Source: JBBQXK01 sp038209775 (GTDB lineage Bacteria; Pseudomonadota; Alphaproteobacteria; Rhodobacterales; Rhodobacteraceae). Taken from it: a stretch of 64,000 nt of DNA. The notes beneath the pieces are model-generated. The model had not been told where the DNA came from and searched no databases. It saw nothing but the letters and a program-made list of their open reading frames with translations. Below, in pieces: positions 24,546 to 35,025 of this stretch (the stretch's first letter is position 1; each line of letters opens with the position of its first letter). The stretch is from assembly GCA_038209775.1 (NCBI GenBank), contig JBBQXK010000013.1:15464-79463 (forward strand). Direction: 5' to 3'. Both the position numbers and the translations under genes were made by a program.

Positions 24546-24588
24546 GGGGGGCCAGCCCCCCGCACCCCCCGGGATATTTTTTGGACAG
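24546..24588. repeat. Dispersed GC-hairpin repeat, copy 5, terminator-like after efp
   Basis: GGGGGG-CCAG-CCCCCC (24546-24561) is followed by a C-run, GGGATA and six T (24577-24582). It lies between the convergent ends of efp and the YgfZ gene. Of all copies this one most resembles a rho-independent terminator for plus-strand transcripts. Confidence 0.7.
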
Positions 24589-24596
24589 AATAAGGA

Positions 24597-25352
24597 TCAG
24601 GGGTCGGGGGTGACGTGCGCGTCGCCTGCGGTGAGGTTTTCGGTGCGGTCGAAACGCAGCCATGCCAGTGCGCGGGTGCCTGCAATGGAATGGAGGGTGC
24701 CAGCGGGGCGGTCACCTTGCAGGATCGGTGTGCCAGGGGCTGCGGGGCCGTCGAGCTGCACTCGGATGAGGCCCTTTTTCAGCTCGGTCTTGTGCTTCAT
24801 CCGCGCGGTGACTTCCTGGCCGACATAGCAGCCCTTGCGGAAATCGACGCCGTGCAGCCGCTCGAACCCCATCTCGAGGATATAGCTGTCGTCGGGGATC
24901 AACTCCGCCCCGGTCTCGGGGATCAGGTGTTCGACGCGGATCGCGGTCCAGTCGATGATCGTGGGGCCGGTCGGCGGCAAGCCGTAGGCGCGCCAGCCAA
25001 GGGCCGGGTGGCGCGGGTCGGGCAGGGCGCCGGGCGGGGGTGTGCCAAGGCCGCGCGTCACGGTGATGGCTGTGACGGATATCTGCACATCCGCCCGCAG
25101 CCGGTACATCGTCAACTTGCGCAGCGTCGCGTCGGCCACCAGTGCGGGCAGGTCCAGCAACAGCGCGTCCCCGGTGTTCACCACCATGAAATCCGCCAGA
25201 TACTTGCCCTGCGGTGACAGCATCGCCGTCCAGACGATGCCCGGTGCCCCGGCAAGCGGGGTCACGTCGTTGGTAACCAGCCCTTGCAGGAAGTTCAGCG
25301 CATCCTTGCCTGTCAACTGGGCCACCACCCGGTCAGCCGCCACTTCGCCCAT
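24597..25352 (-). CDS. ygfZ: YgfZ/GcvT-like folate-binding protein
   Basis: Tetrahydrofolate-dependent protein that assists repair or maturation of certain iron-sulfur enzymes. The 251-residue product has the signature KGCYVGQEVTARM, and the N-terminal GKDALNFLQGLVTNDV is typical. The ATG at 25352 has AGGAGG five bases upstream; a GTG one codon earlier is less well placed. It is 12 bases downstream of the exporter gene and probably cotranscribed. Confidence 0.9.
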   Translation of the reverse strand: MGEVAADRVVAQLTGKDALNFLQGLVTNDVTPLAGAPGIVWTAMLSPQGKYLADFMVVNTGDALLLDLPALVADATLRKLTMYRLRADVQISVTAITVTRGLGTPPPGALPDPRHPALGWRAYGLPPTGPTIIDWTAIRVEHLIPETGAELIPDDSYILEMGFERLHGVDFRKGCYVGQEVTARMKHKTELKKGLIRVQLDGPAAPGTPILQGDRPAGTLHSIAGTRALAWLRFDRTENLTAGDAHVTPDP

Positions 25353-25364
25353 CACCGCCTCCTG

Positions 25365-27128
<1,764 letters not shown>

Positions 27129-27247
27129 CGGGCGCAAGGACTAGGCCAATCCCGCCCCTGCCGCAAGCGGGCCGCAGTGGTTGACCTTGGCCCGGCAGGG
27201 GCGTAGCGATGCCGCGTTCTCCCACCCGTGTGACGAAGGCTGCCCCG

Positions 27248-28480
27248 ATGCAAGACCGCTTTGCCCCACCCCCGGCGCGTACCACGGTGGCAGGCCGCCC
27301 CTACCTTGCGATCCCCGGCCCCTCGGTCATGCCCGACCGGGTGCTGGCCGCGATACACCGCGCCGCGCCCAACATCTATGCGGGCGAAATCATCGACCTT
27401 GTGGCGCAGATCAGGGACGACCTGCGCGCGGTGGCCTGCACGCAGGCCGGGGTGGCCTACTACATCGGCAACGGCCATGCGGCGTGGGAGGCGGCGAATG
27501 CCAACCTCTTTTCGCGCGGTGACCGGGCATTGGTGCTGGCCACCGGGCATTTCGGCCATGGCTGGGCGCGCAGCGCATCCGCCATGGGGGTTGCGGTCGA
27601 GGTGATGGATTTCGGCCAGCAAAGCCCCGTCGATCCGGCCCGGCTTGAGGCGGCACTGCGCGCCGACCGCGCGGGCACCATCCGCGCGGTGCTGCTGACG
27701 CAGGTGGATACGGCCACGTCCGTCAAGAACGACATTGCCGTGGTGCGGCAAGCGATGGATGCGACGGGGCATCCGGCGCTGTTGGTCGTGGACTGCATCG
27801 CGTCGCTGGCCTGCGATGACTACCGGATGGACGACTGGGGCGTCGATGTCACGGTCGCGGCCTGTCAGAAGGGGCTGATGACGCCGCCCGGTCTCGGCTT
27901 CCTGTGGGTGTCTGACCGCGCCATCGCGGCCTGCAAGGGGTCGGACCTGCGCACGCCGTACTGGGACTGGACGCCCCGCCTCTTCGGCACCGAGTTGTGG
28001 CAGCATTTCTGCGGCACCGCCCCCACGCATCACCTGTTCGGTCTGGGCGAGGCGCTGACGATGATCCTGCGCGAGGAGGGACTGGCGCAGGTCTGGGCGC
28101 GCCACCACCGCCTTGCCCGCGCGGTCTGGGCGGCGTTCGACGCCTGGGGGCAGGGGAACCCCGCGATTGCGATGAACGTGACCGACCCCGCGCATCGTGG
28201 CTGGTCGGTGACGGCGGCGCGGATGGGCGCGCCCGATGCCCGCCGTCTGCGCGAGTGGACCGAGATGCAGGGTGCGGTCACCCTTGGCATCGGCCTTGGC
28301 ATGGCAACCGAAGCCGATCCGCAGGCCGACGGGTTTCTGAGGGTGGCGCATATGGGGCATGTGAATGCGCATATGACGCTTGGGGCGCTGGCGGTGATGC
28401 AGGCAGGGATGGTGGCGCTGGGTGTGCCGCACGGGGCAGGGGGCCTTGATGCAGCGGCGCGCGTGGTGGCGACGGCGTGA
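27248..28480 (+). CDS. Class V aminotransferase (alanine-glyoxylate type)
   Basis: PLP-dependent fold type I aminotransferase of 410 residues. The PLP lysine is in AACQKGLMTPPGLGF, preceded by LLVVDCIASLACD with the PLP-binding Asp; GPSVMPDRVL at the N-terminus matches alanine/serine-glyoxylate and pyridoxamine-pyruvate aminotransferases. Substrates cannot be assigned. ATG at 27248 with GAAGG upstream is chosen; an ATG at 27209 is also possible. Its stop overlaps the start of the MBL gene. Confidence 0.86.
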   Translation: MQDRFAPPPARTTVAGRPYLAIPGPSVMPDRVLAAIHRAAPNIYAGEIIDLVAQIRDDLRAVACTQAGVAYYIGNGHAAWEAANANLFSRGDRALVLATGHFGHGWARSASAMGVAVEVMDFGQQSPVDPARLEAALRADRAGTIRAVLLTQVDTATSVKNDIAVVRQAMDATGHPALLVVDCIASLACDDYRMDDWGVDVTVAACQKGLMTPPGLGFLWVSDRAIAACKGSDLRTPYWDWTPRLFGTELWQHFCGTAPTHHLFGLGEALTMILREEGLAQVWARHHRLARAVWAAFDAWGQGNPAIAMNVTDPAHRGWSVTAARMGAPDARRLREWTEMQGAVTLGIGLGMATEADPQADGFLRVAHMGHVNAHMTLGALAVMQAGMVALGVPHGAGGLDAAARVVATA

Positions 28481-29187
28481 CCGGCTGGTTTACCTCGACA
28501 ACGGTTGCCCCGGGCGTCATCTGCCTGACCGAACCTGCCGTGCATGAATTCTACCGCGCCAACGTCTACCACCTCGTCGGCCGCGACGCCGATCTGGTGG
28601 TTGATTTCGGCTGCGGTCTTGCGCCCTTGCGCCCCGTCTTGCCCCTGTCAGGCCGCCCGGTGATCGCGGTGGCCACCCATGCCCATGTCGATCATGTGGG
28701 AGGCTTCCACGAATTCGACGACCGTCGCGGTCCCGCCGCCGAGGCGTCTCACTTCGCCGCGATGGACGAACCTGGCACCCTGCAATCGACCCTGCGCAAC
28801 ATCCCCGATGCCCTGCACCGCCTGCCCACCCCCGGCTTCGACCTCGCCCGCTGGTCCCTGACCCCCGCCCCCCTGACCACCGCCCTGCGGGATGGCGACG
28901 TGATCGACCTCGGCGATCGCCGCTTTACCGTGCTGTCCCTGCCCGGCCATTCGCCGGGGTCGATGGGCCTCATGGATGAAACGGATGGCCTCTTTTTCAC
29001 CGGCGACGCGATCTATGACGACACGCTTGTCGATGACCTGCCGGGATCGGACATTCCCGCCTATCTCGCGACCATGGACCGTCTGCGCCACCTTGACCTG
29101 TCATTGGCGCTGGGAGGCCACGGCGCGCCCTTCGGCAAAGCCCGGCTCCGCGCCATCACCGAAGGCTACCTCCGCCAACGGACCTGA
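28477..29187 (+). CDS. Metallo-beta-lactamase fold hydrolase
   Basis: A 236-residue zinc hydrolase with the motif THAHVDHVGGF (HxHxDH), SLPGHSPGSMGL and FFTGDAIYDD, the usual metal ligands of the glyoxalase II / MBL superfamily. It begins with GTG overlapping the aminotransferase stop (GTGA, 28477-28480), so the two are almost certainly coexpressed. A linked pathway is likely but the substrate is unknown. Confidence 0.88.
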   Translation: MTGWFTSTTVAPGVICLTEPAVHEFYRANVYHLVGRDADLVVDFGCGLAPLRPVLPLSGRPVIAVATHAHVDHVGGFHEFDDRRGPAAEASHFAAMDEPGTLQSTLRNIPDALHRLPTPGFDLARWSLTPAPLTTALRDGDVIDLGDRRFTVLSLPGHSPGSMGLMDETDGLFFTGDAIYDDTLVDDLPGSDIPAYLATMDRLRHLDLSLALGGHGAPFGKARLRAITEGYLRQRT

Positions 29188-29198
29188 AACCTTTTCCT

Positions 29199-29252
29199 CA
29201 TTCACCTTGCACAAATATCCCACGGGGGGTCCTGGGGGTGTGAAACCCCCCG
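29199..29252. repeat. Dispersed GC-hairpin repeat, copy 6
   Basis: TTCACCTTGCACAAATAT, then CCCACGGGGGG and a GGGGG / CCCCC hairpin around TGTGAAA. It lies between the convergent ends of the MBL and lyxose isomerase genes. Confidence 0.8.
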
Positions 29253-29263
29253 GTCCTGCCCCA

Positions 29264-29947
29264 TCAGCCCAACCAGCGGTCGTAATCGCTGACCAACAGA
29301 TGCACCGGTGCCTCATCCTCTTCAATCTCGGCAAACCGCCCGATGGGTTCGGCAAAGATGTTGTCCGTCACATCGTCATTCACCGTCGACACCTCGCCGA
29401 TCAGCACATCTCCGCCCTCGCCCCAGAAGGCATGCCAGTCGCCCGGCATCAGCGTCACCGATTCCCCCGGGGCCAACTGCAGTTTCTCACCCGGACCATA
29501 GTCCCGGTCGATCCCGTCACAGCGCACCCGGCCGCCCCGGTCGCGCGCAAACGCACCGGCGTCGTCCGACCCGTACAACTCGACCACCAGCGTCGCCCCG
29601 CCCCGGTTGATGATATCTTCGGCCTTGATCACATGGGTGTGCATCGGCGACAACTGATCCTGCTTTGAGATCAACAGCTTCTCGGCATAGCACATGCCGC
29701 CGCCGCGCTGCAGGTCGGCAAGCGACCCGTTGCGCAGGGTGAACAGGAACAACCCCAGCGCGTCATATCGTCCCTGCCCGTAATCGGTGATGTCCCAGCC
29801 CATGCGGCTGTCCACGATGCGGCGGGCATCGGTGCGCCCGGCAAACGCGTCGGGCGACCAATAGGCAAAAGGCGGCAGCACAAAGCCATGGCGGCGGATC
29901 ATCTCGTCCGCCTCGGCCATGATGCGGTTGATGCGCGAGCGTTTCAT
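29264..29947 (-). CDS. D-lyxose/D-mannose ketol-isomerase family protein
   Basis: A 227-residue cupin-fold sugar isomerase of the D-lyxose isomerase family. MHTHVIKAEDIINRGGATL gives the expected His-His-Glu metal ligands and LMPGDWHAF the second cupin motif. Known members interconvert D-lyxose and D-xylulose or D-mannose and D-fructose; the true substrate is not shown. No sugar transporter lies beside it. Confidence 0.83.
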   Translation of the reverse strand: MKRSRINRIMAEADEMIRRHGFVLPPFAYWSPDAFAGRTDARRIVDSRMGWDITDYGQGRYDALGLFLFTLRNGSLADLQRGGGMCYAEKLLISKQDQLSPMHTHVIKAEDIINRGGATLVVELYGSDDAGAFARDRGGRVRCDGIDRDYGPGEKLQLAPGESVTLMPGDWHAFWGEGGDVLIGEVSTVNDDVTDNIFAEPIGRFAEIEEDEAPVHLLVSDYDRWLG

Positions 29948-29974
29948 TGGTGCCTCCCCTGATCCCTAAGGTGA

Positions 29975-31324
29975 CTATAGGGAACGCGCCTCCACGCTCA
30001 ACCGGGTTTTCGTCATGAACCGCCAGCTCAGCATGCCCCCCGCCCAGGCCAGAGCCACCAGCCAGCCAAGCCAGACCCCCGCAGGCCCGATCCCCGCCTC
30101 ATGCGCCAGTACCCAGCCCAGCGGCACCCCCACCGGCCAATAGGCAATCATCGAGATGCGCGCGGCCCAACCCGCATCGGACAACCCGCGCAACGCACCA
30201 ACCATTGTCGATTGCACCCCGTCGAACACCTGCATCAGCGCGAACACCAGCATCAGCGTCGCCGCAACTTCTGCCACGGCGGCGTCGCCGGTCACCAGAT
30301 CCGCCAGCCACTGCCCGCCCAACGCCAGAATTCCTGCCGCACCCACCAGCCACAGCGTGGCCAGCCCCAGTGCCGCAAACACCACCGGGCGCAGGGCCGC
30401 GTCATTCCCCGCGCCCCGCTCCTGCGCCACCCGGATCGCGACTGCGCCGGCCACACCCAGGGGCACCATGTACAGGACGCCGCTGATGGCAAACGCCACC
30501 TGATTGCCCGCCAGCGCCACCGTACCGAAGGTGCCGATGATCAGCGTCGCCACCGCGACCGCCCCCGTCTCCGCCAGATACATAAGGCCCAGCGGCGCAC
30601 CCTCGATGGCCGTCGCGCGCATGTCCGCCACCGACAGATCGCGCCGCAGGCGCAGCCGCCGCATCGACCGCGCGCGTTGCCAGAAGGCCCAAGCCACCGC
30701 CAGCGCAATCGTTTCGGCCAAAGCCGACGCGATCCCCGCCCCCGCCAGCCCCAGGGGCGGCAACGGCCCGGCGCCCCAGATCAAAAGGTAGTTCAGCGGC
30801 ACGTTGATGACCACGGCAAGCAAAGCAAGCCCGGTGCCCAGCCATGGCCTGCCCACCGCTTCGAACGCCGATTTGAACACGGTCAGCACGGCGAAAGGGA
30901 TCATGTAAAGCGCGATGCAGGCATAATAGACCGGCATCGCTGCCAGCACCTCGGGTGGCTGACCCAGCACGCGCAACAAGGGCCAGATCGTCGCCATCGC
31001 CAGCGCGGCCAGCACCCCTACGCCCAAGCCCAGGACCAGACCGTTGCGCAACAGCCCCGGAATGTCGCGCGGCGTGCCCGCGCCATGGGCCACGCCGATC
31101 CGCACCGACAGCGCCGACAGCACGCCGTAAACCGTGGCATAGAGGATCACCGCCACCGCCCCCGTCAGCCCCACCGCCGCCAAGGGCACAGGGCCAAGCG
31201 GCGCAAGCATTACCGAATCGGTGACGCCGATCAGCGTTGATGCAGCCATCCCCGCGATGATCGGCACGGCCAGCCCCAGAATGCCGGGCACCTGCAGTCG
31301 GACAGCGGCCCATGCCCCGGACAT
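29975..31324 (-). CDS. MATE family efflux transporter (NorM-like)
   Basis: A 449-residue inner membrane protein with about twelve membrane segments in two pseudo-symmetric halves (GLTGAVAVILYATVYGVLSA; VALAGNQVAFAISGVLYMVP), of the MATE cation-coupled drug antiporter family. It is divergent from a TetR-type regulator, with two palindromic operator candidates in the 64-base gap, so expression is probably induced by a ligand of that regulator (inference). Confidence 0.9.
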   Translation of the reverse strand: MSGAWAAVRLQVPGILGLAVPIIAGMAASTLIGVTDSVMLAPLGPVPLAAVGLTGAVAVILYATVYGVLSALSVRIGVAHGAGTPRDIPGLLRNGLVLGLGVGVLAALAMATIWPLLRVLGQPPEVLAAMPVYYACIALYMIPFAVLTVFKSAFEAVGRPWLGTGLALLAVVINVPLNYLLIWGAGPLPPLGLAGAGIASALAETIALAVAWAFWQRARSMRRLRLRRDLSVADMRATAIEGAPLGLMYLAETGAVAVATLIIGTFGTVALAGNQVAFAISGVLYMVPLGVAGAVAIRVAQERGAGNDAALRPVVFAALGLATLWLVGAAGILALGGQWLADLVTGDAAVAEVAATLMLVFALMQVFDGVQSTMVGALRGLSDAGWAARISMIAYWPVGVPLGWVLAHEAGIGPAGVWLGWLVALAWAGGMLSWRFMTKTRLSVEARSL

Positions 31325-31345
31325 CTTGCGCCCCCTTCGGGTTTC

Positions 31346-31362
31346 ACATACACTTCGTATGT
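31346..31362. promoter_or_regulatory. TetR-type operator candidate 1
   Basis: ACATACACTTCGTATGT is a near-perfect palindrome (ACATAC-N5-GTATGT) in the gap between the divergent MATE and TetR genes, typical in form and place for a TetR-family operator. Confidence 0.7.
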
Positions 31363-31375
31363 TGAACCGCTAGCC

Positions 31376-31392
31376 AAGTACGGACCGTATGT
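31376..31392. promoter_or_regulatory. TetR-type operator candidate 2, overlapping the regulator start codon
   Basis: AAGTACGGACCGTATGT has the same half-sites as candidate 1 (read on the minus strand ACATAC-N5-GTACTT), centred 30 bases away. It covers the ATG of the TetR gene at 31389, fitting autorepression. Confidence 0.65.
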
Positions 31393-32000
31393 CAATCAGC
31401 CCGACGACGCGTGCAGCCACGGCACAGAACACCGCGGACCGCCTGATGACGGCGGCACAGACGGCGTTTTCGCAGGCCGGTTTCGCGGCCACTTCGCTTG
31501 ACGCGCTGGCGGCGGGGGCAGGGGTCACCCGGGGGGCGCTGCATCACCGCTTTGGCAACAAGACAGGGCTGTTCGAGGCGGTGCTGCGCCGCATCGTGGC
31601 CGAGATCGGCGCCGAGATCGAGGTGATCGATGCTGCCGAGCCTGACCGATGGATGGCCTTCTGCGCCTGTTTCCACGGCTATCTCGATGCCGTTCTGCAC
31701 CCCGACCGCGCCCGCATCCTGTTTCAGGATGCGCCATCGGTCATGGGTGTGCAGGCGATGGACATCCTTCTGGAGGACGGGTTCGGCGAACTGGTTGCCG
31801 ACATCCAGGACCATATCGCCCACGCCCGCATCGCCCCCGCTGACCCCACTGCCCTTGCGCATATGCTGAACGGGGCCACGCTGAACCTTGCTTTCTGGGC
31901 GGCAGAGGCCCCGCCGGGGGATGACCGCACTTCCCGCGCCCATGCCACTTTGTCGATGCTGTTCATGGGGCTTGCGACGAAACCTTCATGCTCTGCGTAA
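31389..32000 (+). CDS. TetR/AcrR family transcriptional regulator
   Basis: A 203-residue one-component repressor. The N-terminal helix-turn-helix covers about residues 15-60 (FSQAGFAATSLDALAAGAGV; TRGALHHRFGNKTGLFEAVL). The C-terminal domain should bind a ligand and dimerise. Divergent arrangement and paired palindromes suggest it controls the MATE pump and itself. Confidence 0.92.
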   Translation: MSISPTTRAATAQNTADRLMTAAQTAFSQAGFAATSLDALAAGAGVTRGALHHRFGNKTGLFEAVLRRIVAEIGAEIEVIDAAEPDRWMAFCACFHGYLDAVLHPDRARILFQDAPSVMGVQAMDILLEDGFGELVADIQDHIAHARIAPADPTALAHMLNGATLNLAFWAAEAPPGDDRTSRAHATLSMLFMGLATKPSCSA

Positions 32001-32027
32001 AGAGCTCGTTCTAACCTGCGGTTTCTT

Positions 32028-32070
32028 CTTTGCAAAAATACTCCGGGGTCCGGGGCAGCGCCCCGGTCCT
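32028..32070. repeat. GC-hairpin repeat variant, copy 7
   Basis: CTTTGCAAAAATACTCC is followed by a hairpin CCGGGGC-AGC-GCCCCGG (32050-32066). It is a divergent form of the dispersed repeat, again between convergent gene ends (TetR and the C26 hydrolase). Confidence 0.7.
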
Positions 32071-32077
32071 GCCGCCG

Positions 32078-32869
32078 TCACGCGCTTTGCCGGATGCCGT
32101 CACGTGCATCGCGCCAATCCCGGCAGGCGGCACCAAAGGCTGCGAACAGCGGGCGCGACACCGGATCGGCGCAGGCGTTCCACTCGGGGTGCCACTGCAC
32201 CGACAGGGTGAAACCGGCGGCACCCTGCACATAGAGCGCCTCGGGCGTGCCGTCGGGTGCCACGCCGTCGATCACGATGCGGGCGCCCGCGCGGGCGATG
32301 CCCTGACCGTGCAGGGTGTTCGTCATCACCTCTTCCGACCCCAGCACGCGATGGAACGGGCCACCGCGCGAAAACGTCACCGCGTGCCGCAGCGCAAAGA
32401 TTTCTTCTAGAGATCCGTCAGGGGGCATGCGGTGGTTCATCCGGCCCGGCAGTTCGCGGATTTCGGGGTGCAATGTCCCCCCAAGCGCCACGTTCACCTC
32501 CTGAAATCCCCGGCAGATGCCCAGGAACGGCTGGCCCCGTTCCACACAGGCGCGGATCAGCGGCAAGGTCACGGCATCGCGGCCACGGTCAAAGGCCCCA
32601 TGCGCGGGCGTTTCCTCTTCGCCATACTCGCTTGGATGCACATTCGGACGCCCGCCAGTCAGCAAGAAGCCGTCGCACAGGCCCAGAAGCTCCTCGACAC
32701 TCACGTACCGGGGATCAGAGGGCACGATCAACGGCAGGCACCCGGACGCCTGCGCAATGGCCTCGGACGTCATCGTGCCGCCGGCGTGGACCGGATAGGT
32801 CTCGTTCAGGACATAGGCGTTGCCGATGATCCCGACGACGGGGCGGCGGGGGGCAGGTGTGGCGGGCAT
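32078..32869 (-). CDS. Gamma-glutamyl-GABA hydrolase family protein (peptidase C26, PuuD-like)
   Basis: A 263-residue class I glutamine amidotransferase-like hydrolase. The nucleophile is Cys119 in FLGICRGFQE, with the partner His-x-Glu in QWHPEWN near the C-terminus. PuuD members cleave gamma-glutamyl-GABA in putrescine breakdown, but no other puu gene is nearby, so the substrate is open. The ATG at 32869 is preferred to a TTG eight codons upstream. Confidence 0.85.
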   Translation of the reverse strand: MPATPAPRRPVVGIIGNAYVLNETYPVHAGGTMTSEAIAQASGCLPLIVPSDPRYVSVEELLGLCDGFLLTGGRPNVHPSEYGEEETPAHGAFDRGRDAVTLPLIRACVERGQPFLGICRGFQEVNVALGGTLHPEIRELPGRMNHRMPPDGSLEEIFALRHAVTFSRGGPFHRVLGSEEVMTNTLHGQGIARAGARIVIDGVAPDGTPEALYVQGAAGFTLSVQWHPEWNACADPVSRPLFAAFGAACRDWRDARDGIRQSA

Positions 32870-33001
32870 GGGGCGCAGGTGCCTGAATGACAATCCGATG
32901 AAGCATAGGCCTGCTTTGGCCGATGGTGAAGGGGCAGCATGCGGTCAAACCGGTCGAATTGCAGGAAGAAAGGGCAATTGCGGCAAGACTGCACATCCCC
33001 G

Positions 33002-33445
33002 CATTCCCCAAGTAGACCGATGATCTCGGAATACCGTTTTTGTAGATTTGATACAAATCATGATGTTGATGGCTGCGAAGGACCTTTTTCATGGATTGCC
33101 CAAAGGGTGCTTGCTCGCAGCGGGCTGCTCGGGTGGGTTTTGACCCTCGAGTGCGGCTGGAGTTCCAAGGCACACAACTCAGTCGGGACGGCAAGAGGGA
33201 TATCAAGACATCAACGACGCCGACCGGGTGAGCGCGGTCCGGCCCAGACAAGACGAAAGCGGCCCGGCAACTCTGCCCGCCGCGCTGAGGAACGCGGCCG
33301 CCGGCAGGCGCTACACGGGCCCACGGCTTGGATCGCCCTAATCCGGGCGCTTCCGCAGGGCAGGACACCACGCGGAGCAAAGGAACTTGTTGAACAGCGA
33401 GTTTCAGGCAACCTTGTCGTCAATCGGCAGCCTACTTGGGGAATG
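33002..33445. repeat. Segment bounded by a 14-bp inverted repeat, no convincing gene
   Basis: The stretch 32894-33517 shows no gene with normal codon use. CATTCCCCAAGTAG at 33002-33015 recurs as its reverse complement at 33432-33445, and similarity continues into CCGAT beyond each copy. Read outward-in, both copies encode FPK followed by a stop, so they may be the ends of two related, otherwise lost genes, or the ends of a degenerate insertion. Confidence 0.45.
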
Positions 33446-33517
33446 TCGGCTTGATCCGCACATAGAATCGGGCCGTTCTGTGCGCGCGCGTTCTTTCAGC
33501 GCCAACGGAGACACCGC

Positions 33518-33907
33518 ATGATCGTCCGTCTTCTGGTCTTTGTCGTCGTCGCCGCCCTCGGCTATGTCGCGACCGTGGCCGGGGCCTTCGTTTACTGGGA
33601 CATGACCGGCGCGTCCGGGCCGGATTACACGCCGCTTTTGTTCGTGCTCTTCGTGCTGGCCCCGGTGGTCGCGCTGACCCTTGCTGCCGTCGTCCTGCGC
33701 CGCCTGCGCAAGCCACCACCATCCGAGCCGCCCGAGGCTGGGCGCGAACTTTGGAGGCACTCGGGCGGGCCGGTCGTGACGACGCGACGCAACGGGCCAA
33801 TGCAGTGGGCCATCGCGATCGCCGTCATGGTGCTCCTCGGGGCCTTCGCCTCTTTGCTCGGGCCCGGGGCGGGGACGTTTACCTACATCCCGCGCATCGC
33901 GCCGTAG
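33518..33907 (+). CDS. Small hypothetical membrane protein
   Basis: A 129-residue protein with three predicted membrane segments (about residues 2-24, 39-62 and 95-114) and a basic, Pro-rich loop between the second and third (RRLRKPPPSEPPEAG). AACGGAG lies upstream of the ATG. I do not recognise the family. It stands alone between the gene-poor stretch and the L,D-transpeptidase gene. Confidence 0.6.
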   Translation: MIVRLLVFVVVAALGYVATVAGAFVYWDMTGASGPDYTPLLFVLFVLAPVVALTLAAVVLRRLRKPPPSEPPEAGRELWRHSGGPVVTTRRNGPMQWAIAIAVMVLLGAFASLLGPGAGTFTYIPRIAP

Positions 33908-34091
33908 TTTGCCACGAGTCCCTCCCACCACCCAATGACGAAGGCCCTGCGGGTTGTCCTGCCGGGCGCAGCAGCGCGCGGGGGATGGTCACAACCTGCG
34001 GGCACAGGCGCTCCAACCGCCCGTACTATCCAGTCTGAACTCCGGCGGCGCGGCGCGGCGATTCCTCTGCCCGGGTCACAATGACCGCGTT

Positions 34092-34892
34092 CTACCCCAA
34101 CAAGTAGGGGTCGAGCGGCGGGGGTGCGGGCAGGGCGGGCATGACGGGTTCGACCACCGGGGTCGGCACGATGACCGGCTTTTTCTTTTTCGGCGCAGGA
34201 GGCGGCACGATCAGACCGGCACTGCGGGTGCCGTCAGCCTTGAGGACGACCACCTTGGCGCCGGGTTGCACGCGGCCCGTCAGGTCCAGTACATCCTGAT
34301 TTATCATGCGGATACAGCCGGACGAGGCGTTCTTGCCGATCGACCACCATTCCGGCGTGCCATGGATGCGATAGCCATAGTCGCGGCCGTTGGTGGTCAG
34401 ATAGATCGCCCGCGCACCAAGCGGGTTCGTCGGCCCGCCGGGCTGGCCCTTTTCCCATTTGGCAAGTTCGGGCTTGCGGTCGATCATTTCGGGCGGGGGG
34501 GTCCAGGTGGGCCATGGTTTGGTCTGTGTCACCACCGCCTCACCCGCCCATTCGAACCCTGCCTTGCCGACGGCGATGCCATAGCGGATCGCGGTTTTCG
34601 GGCCGGTGACATAGTAGAGGAACCGCTCGCCCGGGTGGATGATGATGGTGCCCGGAACCTCGCCGCTGTCATAGGCCACGGTCTGGCGGCGCAGGGGTTC
34701 GGGCAGTTTCTCCAACGGGACGCCGGGGATCTGGAACGGCCCGTCCATGGCGGACAGATAGGCGGTTTCGGCCGGTTCCACCTTGGCCGCCGCCGGGGCC
34801 ACACCCGGGAACAGGGCAGGGTCGGTCACGCAGCCGCTGACGGCGGTCAGGGTCAGCGCGGCAATCAGGGCGCGGATTGCGGGTTTTGTCAT
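34092..34892 (-). CDS. L,D-transpeptidase (YkuD domain lipoprotein)
   Basis: Periplasmic enzyme that crosslinks peptidoglycan or attaches proteins to it. The 266-residue product has a lipoprotein signal (LIAALTLTAVSGC) and the catalytic motif GYRIHGTPEW...SSGCIRM with the active Cys. The C-terminus is a Pro/Lys-rich tail (APKKKKPVIVPTPV). ATG codons at 34892, 34901, 34907 and 34919 are all possible; the one that gives the shortest normal signal peptide is used. Confidence 0.88.
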   Translation of the reverse strand: MTKPAIRALIAALTLTAVSGCVTDPALFPGVAPAAAKVEPAETAYLSAMDGPFQIPGVPLEKLPEPLRRQTVAYDSGEVPGTIIIHPGERFLYYVTGPKTAIRYGIAVGKAGFEWAGEAVVTQTKPWPTWTPPPEMIDRKPELAKWEKGQPGGPTNPLGARAIYLTTNGRDYGYRIHGTPEWWSIGKNASSGCIRMINQDVLDLTGRVQPGAKVVVLKADGTRSAGLIVPPPAPKKKKPVIVPTPVVEPVMPALPAPPPLDPYLLG

Positions 34893-35025
34893 TGTGATCA
34901 TGTACATAGCTTGCGGCATGCCTTTTGGGTCGGCGTGGTCCGCCGGGTTTGTCCCACGATAGGCGCGGCGGGGCGGAGTGTCAAAGCCAAGGCCGCAGAA
35001 CCGCAGGAATCCGCCGCCCGCGCGA

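Noticed and set aside
32939..33454. 171-codon plus-strand frame in the gene-poor stretch
   Set aside because: Arg/Ser-rich without motif, poor codon use and no ribosome binding site; treated as non-coding.
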